From Pirellulales bacterium (GTDB lineage Bacteria; Planctomycetota; Planctomycetia; Pirellulales; PALSA-1355), in the NCBI GenBank assembly GCA_022844125.1, contig JALHMI010000016.1, positions 62,001-126,000 of the forward strand: a stretch of 64,000 bases of DNA, written 5' to 3'. The notes beneath the pieces were generated by a model. It was not told the DNA's origin. It saw only the letters and a program-made list of their open reading frames with translations, and did not search any database. The position numbers and the translations under genes are program-made. Shown here piece by piece: positions 18,696 through 28,118 of the stretch (positions within the stretch are counted from its first letter, which is position 1; each line of letters opens with the position of its first letter).

Positions 18696-20336
18696 CTACC
18701 GGCCCTCACCCACCCGTGCCGGATGCGGAGCCTCTGCCCCGTTGTGCGAGCCGTTCGTCGGCGGCAATGTGCTCGTCACGGCCGGCTCCCACTCGATCGC
18801 CAGTTCCACGTCGAATACCTTCTCGAACAGTTCGACTCGCTTCCGCGCGCCCCAAATGTCGACTTCCGGAAAGTTGTCTGCCGCCAGCCGCAAGGTCATC
18901 TGTTTCTTCTTGCCCAGTCCGACGAACACGGCGTGCACCTGCCGCGTGTTGCTGCGATCGAGCCCGCCGGCCAATCGCAAGATCGCGGCCATCCGCCGCA
19001 CGCGCTCCTGATCGCGCGTCGTGAGCTGCTTGAAGTTGGCGTGCTTTCGCTTGGGGTCGGCGCCGCGGTGATAACGCGCCACGTTCGCAATGATCTCCAG
19101 CTCGCTCGGCTGAAAGCCCGGCAACCGGCTGTGCAGGATCAAGTGGTAACTGTGCTTGTGATGCTGGTCGTAGTTGATCAGGTAGCCCACGTCCTGCAAG
19201 CGTGCCGCCGTCTCCAGCAGCACCTGGTCCGCCGGGTCGAGTTGATACTGCTCCACAAGCTGGGCATAGATCGAGCCTGCCAGCTTGGCGACGTGCTGGC
19301 TGTGGGCCATCTCGCAACCGCAATTCAGCGCCAGCCGTTCGATCGCCGCATCGCGATCGAGCGGCTTGTCGGTCCCCGGCCCGACCGATTGCTCGATCAT
19401 CGCCAGCACCAGGCCGTCGCGCACGCCGCGATTGTGGACCTGCACCGCGTTCACGTCGAAGCGTTCCATCACGCGATCGACGATCGCCAGCCCCGCCACG
19501 ATAATGTCCGCCCGATCGGGACTCAGCCCCGGCACGGCGGCGCGCTCCTTGAGCGGCAACTTCCGCAGCCGATCGAGCAAGTGCCGCACTTCCGCCCGGC
19601 TCACCTGGTACCCGCGCACGGGCATCCCCACCTGCCCCTTGGCGGCCATCATCATCGCTGCCAGGCTCGTGAACGTTCCGCCCGAGCCGAACAGCAGGTG
19701 CGGCTTGAACACGGGGTTCTTGGTGTGCTTCCGCAGATGTCGATCGATCGCGGCAATCAATTCGCCAAAGCCTTCGGCGGACGTCGTGTCCGGATATTCT
19801 TCGCTCAGCCGCACCGCGCCGAGCTGCGTGGGATACATCGCTTCGATCAGGTTGCCGAACGCCAACACGATTTCGGTGCTGCCGCCGCCAATGTCGACCA
19901 CGGCCACGTGCTTGCCTTCCAGATCGAACGCTCGCTGCACGCTGCTGAATGCCAGCCGGGCTTCCTGCTCGGCGCCGATGACTTCGATCTCGATGCCGAC
20001 TTCATCCTTTGCGCGGCGGCAGAACTCATCGCCGTTCGAGGCTTCGCGCACGGCGCAGGTCGCAATCGTCCGCAGCTCACTGACTTGAAAGCCCTCGGCG
20101 ATCTGCTTCATCCGCCGCAGCGCCGCGAGTGCCTTTTCGATTGACTGCTCGTCCAGCCGGCCGGTCTTGCTCAGGTGCTCGCCCAGCCGCGTGGCTTCTT
20201 TCTCTTCGTCGAGAATCCGATAGTTGCCCCCCTTGAGCGGCTCGGCCACCATCAGCCGCATGCTGTTGGTGCCGATGTCGATCGCCGCCATCCGCGAGGC
20301 GAGCTCGGGCGAAAGATAATACTGCTTGTCTTCCAT
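18696..20336 (-). CDS. ppx: Ppx/GppA phosphatase with C-terminal HD-like domain
   Basis: A 546-residue protein that hydrolyses inorganic polyphosphate or pppGpp. The ASKHA-fold half starts MAAIDIGTNSMRLMV and has VAVVDIGGGSTEIVLAFG and FGSGGTFTSLAAM. The C-terminal half (from about residue 335) is the HD-like region with HSQHVAKLA, LQDVGYLINYDQHHKHSYHLI and RYHRG. The length fits the long Ppx form. The two activities overlap in this family, so the substrate is not certain. It is divergent from ribF, with about 200 bp between the starts. Confidence 0.9.
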   Translation of the reverse strand: MEDKQYYLSPELASRMAAIDIGTNSMRLMVAEPLKGGNYRILDEEKEATRLGEHLSKTGRLDEQSIEKALAALRRMKQIAEGFQVSELRTIATCAVREASNGDEFCRRAKDEVGIEIEVIGAEQEARLAFSSVQRAFDLEGKHVAVVDIGGGSTEIVLAFGNLIEAMYPTQLGAVRLSEEYPDTTSAEGFGELIAAIDRHLRKHTKNPVFKPHLLFGSGGTFTSLAAMMMAAKGQVGMPVRGYQVSRAEVRHLLDRLRKLPLKERAAVPGLSPDRADIIVAGLAIVDRVMERFDVNAVQVHNRGVRDGLVLAMIEQSVGPGTDKPLDRDAAIERLALNCGCEMAHSQHVAKLAGSIYAQLVEQYQLDPADQVLLETAARLQDVGYLINYDQHHKHSYHLILHSRLPGFQPSELEIIANVARYHRGADPKRKHANFKQLTTRDQERVRRMAAILRLAGGLDRSNTRQVHAVFVGLGKKKQMTLRLAADNFPEVDIWGARKRVELFEKVFDVELAIEWEPAVTSTLPPTNGSHNGAEAPHPARVGEGR

Positions 20337-20540
20337 GTATCCGCCGGGGTTTGCGCGCCAGGAGCGCCTATGCTCTCCGCAAAGATAGCATATCCGGCCC
20401 GCTCGCGGCGAGTTTGCTCACTCTGGCAGACAGGCGCGTCAATGTGCGTTTTCCGCCGCAATTGACCGCGAGCGCCGTCGCGTCTCATAATTCCCTAATC
20501 CAGTTTCGGCCGACACCGCGTAATCGCTGGTTCCCCAATC

Positions 20541-21503
20541 GTGAAGCTCCTCCGCCATGTCGATGATCTTCCTGGCGAGCTCCGCGGCGGCGCGGTCACG
20601 ATCGGCAACTTCGACGGCGTGCATCTGGGCCATGCCTGCATTGTGGCCCGGGTGCTCGAAAAGGCCCAGGAAGTCGGCGGCCCGGCGCTCGTGTTCACGT
20701 TCGAGCCGCATCCGGTCCGCCTGCTTCGCCCTGCCGAAGCGCCGCCGCCGCTCACCTGGCTCGATCGCAAGGCCCAGCTGCTGGCCGATCTCGGCGTCGA
20801 TGCCGTGATCGCCTACCCCACCGATGAACGACTACTCTCGCTGACCGCAGACGCGTTCTTCGACGAAATCATTCGCAACAAACTCGACGCCAGGGCGATG
20901 GTCGAGGGACCCAACTTCTACTTCGGCCGCGGGCGCGCGGGCACGATCGACGTTCTCAAGCAGCTTACCGCCGAGGCCCGTATCAGTCTCGACGTGATCG
21001 AGCCCCTGGTCGTGGGCGGAGAGTATGTCTCCAGCTCGCGGATCCGCAAACTGATCGCCGCGGGCGACATGCGCGGCGCGCGCGAGCAACTCACGCAGCC
21101 CTATCGCATGCGCGGCATGGTCGTGCACGGAGCGGGCCGCGGCGCGAAACTCGGCTTTGGCACCGCCAATCTCGACGCGATCGACACGCTGCTCCCCTGC
21201 CCCGGTGTGTATGCTGGCCGCGGCATCGTCAGCGGCCAACGCTTTCCGGCCGCGATCAACATCGGACCCAACCCAACCTTCGGCGAGGCGGCCCTCAAGG
21301 TCGAAGTACACCTGGTGGGCTGGGATGGCTCGCCCCTTTATGGCGAAGTGCTCGAAGTCGACTTTCTCGAAAAACTTCGCGATACGCGGAAGTTCGCTGG
21401 GCTCGAGCAACTTGTCGCTCAGCTCGAAAAAGACATCCTCGCCAGCCGCCGGGCATTCCAAGACTTCGAACTGGCCGATAAGCTGGCAGGCGGCCCTGCA
21501 TAG
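20541..21503 (+). CDS. ribF: Bifunctional riboflavin kinase/FAD synthetase
   Basis: A 320-residue enzyme converting riboflavin to FMN and then FAD. The N-terminal adenylyltransferase domain has ITIGNFDGVHLGH-like sequence (TIGNFDGVHLGHA), FTFEPHP and VEGPNFYFGRGRAG, with SSSRIRKLIAAGDM near residue 170. The C-terminal kinase domain has GRGAKLGFGTANL, PGVYAG, INIGPNPTFG, VEVHLVGWDG and VDFLEKLRD. The length agrees with the family (about 310). The DHH phosphoesterase gene follows after 72 bp. FMN made here would serve flavoproteins such as the alpha-hydroxy-acid oxidase at 35726. Confidence 0.95.
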   Translation: MKLLRHVDDLPGELRGGAVTIGNFDGVHLGHACIVARVLEKAQEVGGPALVFTFEPHPVRLLRPAEAPPPLTWLDRKAQLLADLGVDAVIAYPTDERLLSLTADAFFDEIIRNKLDARAMVEGPNFYFGRGRAGTIDVLKQLTAEARISLDVIEPLVVGGEYVSSSRIRKLIAAGDMRGAREQLTQPYRMRGMVVHGAGRGAKLGFGTANLDAIDTLLPCPGVYAGRGIVSGQRFPAAINIGPNPTFGEAALKVEVHLVGWDGSPLYGEVLEVDFLEKLRDTRKFAGLEQLVAQLEKDILASRRAFQDFELADKLAGGPA

Positions 21504-21575
21504 AATTGAGGGGAGGACCCGCAGAGAAATCGGCGGGAGGACCCGTATCCGCCGACGCCTGACATTTACTTAGGA

Positions 21576-22574
21576 ATGCCCCGCACGATGTCGATCAATT
21601 GGCCCCGCTTCACCGAACTCGTCCGCTCGCACCACCGCTTTCTGCTCACCAGCCACATTCGGCCCGACTGCGATGCGCTCGGCAGCGAACTCGGCATGGC
21701 CGGCGTGCTCGAAGCGCTCGGCAAGGACGTGATCATCGTCAACGCTCAAGCAACACCCCCGAACCTCGCGTTCATCGATCCCGACAAAAAGCTCAAAACG
21801 CTCGGCGTCGACGTCGAACCATTCCACTTGGAAGGCGTCGAAGTCCTGATGGTGCTCGATACCAGCGCCTGGGCTCAGCTCGGCACGATGGCCGAAGTCG
21901 TTCGCTCCACGAAAGCCCACACGGCGATCCTCGATCACCACCAGGGCGAGGACGACATGGGCGCCGAACTTTTCAAGGATCGCACGGCCGAAGCGACCGG
22001 CCGCCTGGTGGTCGAAGCTGCACACCACCTGGGCGTCAAACTCACACCGGCCATGGCCATGCCGCTCTTCGCGGCGATCGCCACCGACACGGGTTGGTTC
22101 CGCTTCAACTCGACCAGCGAACTGACGATGCGCTATGCCGGCGACCTGATCGAAGCCGGCGCCGTGCCCAGCCAGATTTACGCCGCGCTCTACGAACAGG
22201 ATTCGCTCGCCCGCTTGCAACTGCGCGGCCGGATCCTGGCCCGCACGAAGACCGAGCTCGAGGGCCGACTCGCACACACGGCCGTGCTGAAAGAGGACTT
22301 CGAAGCGACCGGCGCGCTCCCCAGCGATACCGAAGACGTCATCAACCTCACGCTCGGCATCGCCGGCACCGAGGCGGCCGTGATTCTGGTCGAGCAACCC
22401 GCGGGCGGATTCAAGATCAGCTTCCGCAGCCGCACACCCAAGGTGAACTGCAACGAGATCGCCGCACTGTTCGGCGGTGGCGGACACAAAGCCGCTGCCG
22501 GCGCGTTCTCCAATGCACCGTTTGCCGAGGCTCAAGCCCAGGTGCTTGACGCTGTGCGCAAAGCCATGCGATAA
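21576..22574 (+). CDS. DHH/DHHA1 phosphoesterase, NrnA-like
   Basis: A 332-residue protein of the RecJ-like DHH superfamily. NrnA members degrade short oligoribonucleotides and dephosphorylate 3'-phosphoadenosine 5'-phosphate. The DHH part shows HIRPDCDALGSELGM, VLDTSAWAQL and AILDHHQGEDD, which carry the metal-binding Asp and His residues. The C-terminal DHHA1 domain ends with FRSRTPKVNCNEIAALFGGGGHKAAAGAF, the substrate-binding GGGH motif. A second ATG four codons later (21588) is an equally possible start. It probably shares a transcript with ribF. Confidence 0.88.
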   Translation: MPRTMSINWPRFTELVRSHHRFLLTSHIRPDCDALGSELGMAGVLEALGKDVIIVNAQATPPNLAFIDPDKKLKTLGVDVEPFHLEGVEVLMVLDTSAWAQLGTMAEVVRSTKAHTAILDHHQGEDDMGAELFKDRTAEATGRLVVEAAHHLGVKLTPAMAMPLFAAIATDTGWFRFNSTSELTMRYAGDLIEAGAVPSQIYAALYEQDSLARLQLRGRILARTKTELEGRLAHTAVLKEDFEATGALPSDTEDVINLTLGIAGTEAAVILVEQPAGGFKISFRSRTPKVNCNEIAALFGGGGHKAAAGAFSNAPFAEAQAQVLDAVRKAMR

Positions 22575-22771
22575 TTCGCTTCGCTGCCGGAGCGAGCGTC
22601 CCAAGCGTTCGCGTCCAGCGGTCCTACCCCCGAGTTTGCCCTGCCTGAAACGTTTGCCGCGCCGCTTGGATTGCAATCGCGAGTGCGGTCCCACCCCACA
22701 CGAGCATGACGGAACGACTCGGCCTCGAGTAGTGAGGCACGCACCCAACTTGTTTGTGAGGTTTGCGTCCG

Positions 22772-23332
22772 ATGGCTAAACCATCCCAGCCCGCTGTCAA
22801 GCCCGGCGACGACGCCCAGGAGCGGCGTAACTTTTTCACCAAGGTCGCGGCCGTCGTCATCGGCGGGTTCGTGGCCCTGATTCCCGCCGCCACCGGGCTA
22901 GCCGTGTTTCTCGATCCGTTGCGCAAGAAGAGCAAAGCCGGCGAGATGCTACCGATTGCACCGCTCGGCGCTGTGCCCGACGATGGCATTCCGCGGCAGT
23001 TTCCCGTCGTGGCCGAACACGTCGACGCCTGGACCCAGTCCAAGCAACCGATCGGCGCGGTCTACATTCGCCGCCTGCCGGGCCAGGAAAAGCCCGAGTG
23101 CCTGTCGGCCACCTGCCCGCACGCCGGCTGCTTCGTGGCCTACGACAAGCCAACCGACACGTTCAAATGCCCCTGTCACAACAGTTCGTTCGCCGTCGAC
23201 GGAGCGATCATCGAGCCGAGCCCTAGTCCCCGGGCCATGGACTCGCTCGAAAGTGAAATCGTCGGTGGCGAGATCCTGGTGAAGTACGAGAATTTTTACA
23301 CCGGCAAGGCCGAAAAGATCGTGAAGCTATGA
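22772..23332 (+). CDS. Rieske 2Fe-2S subunit of a cytochrome bc complex
   Basis: A 186-residue membrane-anchored Rieske protein. One N-terminal helix (VVIGGFVALIPAATGLAVF, about residues 28-46) follows a double-Arg-like QERRNFF. The cluster-binding motifs are CPHAGC and CPCHNSSF, giving the expected two Cys and two His ligands. It passes electrons from quinol at the Qo site to cytochrome c. The ATG at 22772 is chosen over an upstream TTG. Its stop overlaps the ATG of the cytochrome b gene by 4 bp (ATGA), a sign of coupled translation in one complex. Confidence 0.93.
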   Translation: MAKPSQPAVKPGDDAQERRNFFTKVAAVVIGGFVALIPAATGLAVFLDPLRKKSKAGEMLPIAPLGAVPDDGIPRQFPVVAEHVDAWTQSKQPIGAVYIRRLPGQEKPECLSATCPHAGCFVAYDKPTDTFKCPCHNSSFAVDGAIIEPSPSPRAMDSLESEIVGGEILVKYENFYTGKAEKIVKL

Positions 23333-25440
23333 AGGCGCTCGTCGACTGGTTGGACAGCCGTACCGGAATTCGCGATCTGATGCACGAAGCGCTCTATGAG
23401 CGCATTCCCGGCGGCGCTCGCTGGCGCTACGTCTGGGGCAGCACGCTCGTGTTCGCCTTCACCGTACAAGTCATCACCGGCTTCGCGCTCTGGATGTATT
23501 ACAGCCCCAGCGCGCAAACCGCCTGGGAAAGCGTCTACTACATTCAATATCAAACCGCCGGTGGCTGGCTGCTTCGCGGCATCCATCATTTCATGGCCCA
23601 GGCGATGGTCATCCTGCTCGCGTTGCATCTGATGCAGGTGATCATCGACGGCGCGTACCGCGCCCCGCGCGAGGTGAACTTCTGGCTCGGCCTGATCCTG
23701 ATGCAGATCGTGCTCGGGCTCTCGCTCACCGGCTACCTGCTCCCCTGGGATCAAAAGGGTTACTGGGCCACCCGCGTCGCCACGAACCTGATCGGTGTCG
23801 TCCCGCTCGTCGGACCCGCGCTGCAACAGCTCGTCGTGGGCGGCGCGGACTATGGCCATCACACGCTCACCCGGTTCTTCGCCCTGCATGCGGGCATCCT
23901 GCCGGCATCGCTCGTCGGGTTCCTCGTGCTGCACATCGCGCTCTTCCGCAAGCACGGCATCCGCTACAAGCTGCCGCCGAAGTTTGCCGACACCTCGTTC
24001 TGGCCCGACCAGGTTCTGAAAGATGCCGTGGCCTGCCTGGCCGTGCTCGCGGTCGTGCTGTTCCTCTGCATCCGGCCGATGTTCTCGGGCGAGCCCGAGC
24101 CCGGCGTGCCGGTCACCTGGGGCGCGGAGCTGGGCGCGCCGGCGGATCCTTCGAATCAATACTCGGCCGCGCGGCCTGAGTGGTACTTCCTGTTTCTGTT
24201 CCAGTTCCTCAAGCTGTTTGAAGGTTGGGGCGAATCGGGCGAGCTGCTCGGCGCGATCGTCATTCCCGGCGCCGTAATGGGGCTGTTGTTCCTGATGCCA
24301 CTGATCGGCAAGTGGAACCTCGGCCATCGGTTCAACATCGGCCTGATCGTCATCCTGCTCGCTGGCGTCGGCTACCTGACGTTCGCCGCCATTAACGAAG
24401 ACTACCAGGCCCGCTGGACCGATCATGGGCAATTCGCCGAGCTCCTCCCGGTGATCGAAGAACTCGGCAACGACGAGGAGAAAATCCACTCCCATTTCGC
24501 CGGCGATGCCGCCAGGATCGCCGAGTACCGCGAGCAGTACCAAGCCTACGAACACTACCGCAAGTCCGACGAGTATCTCAAAGCAGTCGAAGCCGCCGAA
24601 GTCGAATCGCATCGCGCGATCGAGCTCGCTTCCGGCCCCGAGATGATTCCACTCACGGGCGCCGTTACCCTGCTTCGCAACGACCCGCTCATCCAAGGCC
24701 CCAGGCTTTTCGCGCAGCATTGTGCGAGCTGCCACACCCATCTGCCGCCGCCGGTCGAAGGCGCCGAACCTTCGCCGCTGTTGGCCAAGGCCAGCGCACC
24801 GAATCTCTATGGCTTCGCCGACCGCGCCTGGCTCACCGGCTTCTTGAGCGCCGATCACATCGCCGGTCCGAACTACTTCGGCGGCACCGCCCATGCCGAA
24901 GGCGAGATGGTCGGCTATGTGAAAGACACGCTGAGCGGCTGGGAACCCGACGACGTGCGGAAGGTCGTGCTCGCGCTCTCGGCCGAGGCGAAACTGCCCG
25001 CACAGGCCGCGGCTGATGCGAAAGACTCGGCCGAGATCGAAGCCGGCCGCGCGCTCATCGCCAACGAAGAAAACTGTACGATGTGCCACAAGTTCGGTGA
25101 TGCGGGCGAGCTCGGCGCAGCCCCCGACCTGACCGGCTATGGCACGCGCGAGTGGCTCATCGGCATGATCAGCAATCCGATGCACGAACGGTTCTATCGC
25201 GACGCGAACGATCGCATGCCGGCCTTTGCCGAAAACGAAAACGGCGAAGGCAACCTGCTCGATGCCCACTCGATCGGACTGATTGCCGATTGGCTCCGCG
25301 GCGACTGGCTCCGCCCCGCGCGCGAAGAAGCCGCCGTTGAGGTGGCCGCCGAGAAAGCCGATGCTGACGCCCCTCCCCCGGCCGATCCTCCGACGAACAC
25401 CGAAGCCGCCGCGCCTGCGGCAGCGCCTGCCAAGAAATAG
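23329..25440 (+). CDS. Cytochrome b fused to a C-terminal diheme cytochrome c
   Basis: A 703-residue fusion. Residues 1-215 are cytochrome b with four helices and the heme-b histidines (GIHHFMAQ, ALHLMQV, HTLTRFFALH, FLVLHIAL). Residues 220-370 match the subunit IV or C-terminal b part, with the Qo motif PEWYF at 283-287. A charged linker of about 90 residues follows. Two c-type heme motifs come next, CASCH at 465-469 and CTMCH at 583-587. An Ala/Pro/Glu-rich tail ends the protein. With the coupled Rieske gene this gives a quinol:cytochrome c oxidoreductase in two polypeptides, the cytochrome c part facing outside the membrane. Confidence 0.93.
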   Translation: MKALVDWLDSRTGIRDLMHEALYERIPGGARWRYVWGSTLVFAFTVQVITGFALWMYYSPSAQTAWESVYYIQYQTAGGWLLRGIHHFMAQAMVILLALHLMQVIIDGAYRAPREVNFWLGLILMQIVLGLSLTGYLLPWDQKGYWATRVATNLIGVVPLVGPALQQLVVGGADYGHHTLTRFFALHAGILPASLVGFLVLHIALFRKHGIRYKLPPKFADTSFWPDQVLKDAVACLAVLAVVLFLCIRPMFSGEPEPGVPVTWGAELGAPADPSNQYSAARPEWYFLFLFQFLKLFEGWGESGELLGAIVIPGAVMGLLFLMPLIGKWNLGHRFNIGLIVILLAGVGYLTFAAINEDYQARWTDHGQFAELLPVIEELGNDEEKIHSHFAGDAARIAEYREQYQAYEHYRKSDEYLKAVEAAEVESHRAIELASGPEMIPLTGAVTLLRNDPLIQGPRLFAQHCASCHTHLPPPVEGAEPSPLLAKASAPNLYGFADRAWLTGFLSADHIAGPNYFGGTAHAEGEMVGYVKDTLSGWEPDDVRKVVLALSAEAKLPAQAAADAKDSAEIEAGRALIANEENCTMCHKFGDAGELGAAPDLTGYGTREWLIGMISNPMHERFYRDANDRMPAFAENENGEGNLLDAHSIGLIADWLRGDWLRPAREEAAVEVAAEKADADAPPPADPPTNTEAAAPAAAPAKK

Positions 25441-25456
25441 GAAGGGAAAGAGCATT

Positions 25457-25664
25457 AACCACAGAGGACACGGAGGAGCACCGAGGGGAAATCGAGGACA
25501 AGAAGTTGGTTCCGAAGACCATTTCGGCCGTCAGTCCCTCGTGAGAATGACTCTGATTTAGGTATTCTCTCTTTCTCTGTGGTCCTCTGTGCCCTCCGTG
25601 GTTCGTTCCTTCTTTTGACCACAAATCTCTGCCTTCCTCTCTGCGTACCTCCGCGCCCTCTGCG
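25457..25664. repeat. Purine/pyrimidine-biased dispersed repeat in inverted copies
   Basis: AACCACAGAGGACACGGAGG begins one copy at about 25457. A reverse-complement copy at 25576-25604 (containing CCTCTGTGCCCTCCGTGGTT) matches over about 29 bp with six differences. A more diverged copy follows at about 25630-25664. The gap between the cytochrome gene and moxR holds nothing else recognisable. Similar 'accacagagg' sequences occur widely between genes in many bacteria. Confidence 0.65.
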
Positions 25665-25770
25665 GTGAATATCTCCCTTCTCACCGTCACAAACCGGTTG
25701 AACATCGACCACCTGCCGCGCCACAATGGGTGCTCCCAATCGACACGCGAATTCACTTCCTGGAGCCCTC

Positions 25771-26601
25771 ATGTCCTTTCATCTCTTCACGGGCACGGAC
25801 ACCTACCTGGTCACGCCCGAGCTGCGCGACGCGGTCAACGTCGCCTGCGCGCTTGAGCGGCCGCTGTTGATCCGTGGCGAACCCGGCACGGGCAAGACCG
25901 TGCTGGCCGAAGCGATCGCCGAGAATCTGGCCAAGCCGCTGCTCACCTGGCACATCAAGTCGACCACCAAGGCCCAGGACGGGCTCTACGTTTACGACAC
26001 TGTGCAACGACTCAACGACTCCCGCTTCGGCGATCGCGACGTCAGCGACATCCGTCAGTACATCAAGCTCGGCCCGCTCGGCCAGGCGCTTCGCAGCGAA
26101 GAGCGCGTCGTGCTGCTGATCGACGAGATCGATAAGGCCGACATGGAGTTCCCCAACGACCTCTTGCACGAGCTCGACCGGATGAGCTTCGCCATCGCCG
26201 AGACGGGCGAACGCGTCACCGCCCAGCAGCGGCCGATCGTGGTCATCACGTCGAACAACGAGAAGGAACTCCCGGACGCATTCCTCCGCCGCTGCGTGTT
26301 CCACTATATTTCGTTTCCCGACCGGCAAACGATGACCGACATCGTCCGCGTGCATCATCCGAACGTCGAAGAACAACTGCTCAAGCAGGTGCTGCTGCGT
26401 TTCTACTGGCTCCGCGATCTGCCCGAGATTCGCAAGCGTCCCTCGACGAGCGAGCTGATCGATTGGATCGCGGCCTTGCAACGCGGCGGAATCACGCCCG
26501 AAACGATCGAAAAAGAGCTGCCGTTCCTGGGCGTCCTATTGAAGCGCGAAAGCGACATTGAATCGGTGCTCGCCAATCGCCGCTTCGGCCGCGTGAGCTG
26601 A
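25771..26601 (+). CDS. MoxR-family AAA+ ATPase
   Basis: A 276-residue chaperone-like ATPase. The Walker A motif is RGEPGTGKTVLAEAIA (about residues 35-50) and Walker B is VVLLIDEIDKADMEFPNDLL, followed by the sensor 1 segment IVVITSNNEKELPDAFLRRC. MoxR proteins work with VWA-domain partners to insert metals or mature complexes; such a partner is encoded next at 26715, 113 bp downstream. ATG 25771 gives the expected short N-terminus. The client is not evident; the cytochrome complex just upstream is only a neighbour. Confidence 0.9.
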   Translation: MSFHLFTGTDTYLVTPELRDAVNVACALERPLLIRGEPGTGKTVLAEAIAENLAKPLLTWHIKSTTKAQDGLYVYDTVQRLNDSRFGDRDVSDIRQYIKLGPLGQALRSEERVVLLIDEIDKADMEFPNDLLHELDRMSFAIAETGERVTAQQRPIVVITSNNEKELPDAFLRRCVFHYISFPDRQTMTDIVRVHHPNVEEQLLKQVLLRFYWLRDLPEIRKRPSTSELIDWIAALQRGGITPETIEKELPFLGVLLKRESDIESVLANRRFGRVS

Positions 26602-26610
26602 AGTTCTTTT

Positions 26611-26641
<31 letters not shown>

Positions 26642-26714
26642 TCTCCCAGATTTTCACCTTGCACTCTCACAACCAGACTGCGGAACTCGGCAAGACTCAA
26701 CACGTCCGCCAACC

Positions 26715-27920
<1,206 letters not shown>

Positions 27921-27945
27921 GCACATCGGCGGCGCGTGGTGGTGC

Positions 27946-27975
27946 CACAGGTGGCCGCGTGGCGGCTCACCTGTG
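27946..27975 (+). terminator. Possible terminator hairpin after the VWA gene
   Basis: CACAGGTG and CACCTGTG pair perfectly, with an inner CCGC/GCGG stem. It starts 26 bp after the VWA stop. There is no T-run, so Rho-independent termination is not certain. The rest of the gap to 28118 shows no gene. Confidence 0.45.
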
Positions 27976-28118
27976 TTCCTCTCAGAACGCCAGCGTGGTT
28001 TGCGAGGCGGACTATTTCAGATCGAGACGTGCACCGGTGACTGCTTCGCAGCGCCGGTGGCACACACGTCCGCTCAAGGGTGTGAGCTGCCTCCTCAGGC
28101 TCTGAGCGTGCCACCCGT

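Noticed and set aside
18723-20144. Long open frame on the plus strand (473 codons)
   Set aside because: It is antisense to ppx, with shadow-like composition.
23296-25455. Long open frame on the minus strand (719 codons)
   Set aside because: It is exactly opposite the cytochrome b-c gene, whose heme and Qo motifs are decisive.
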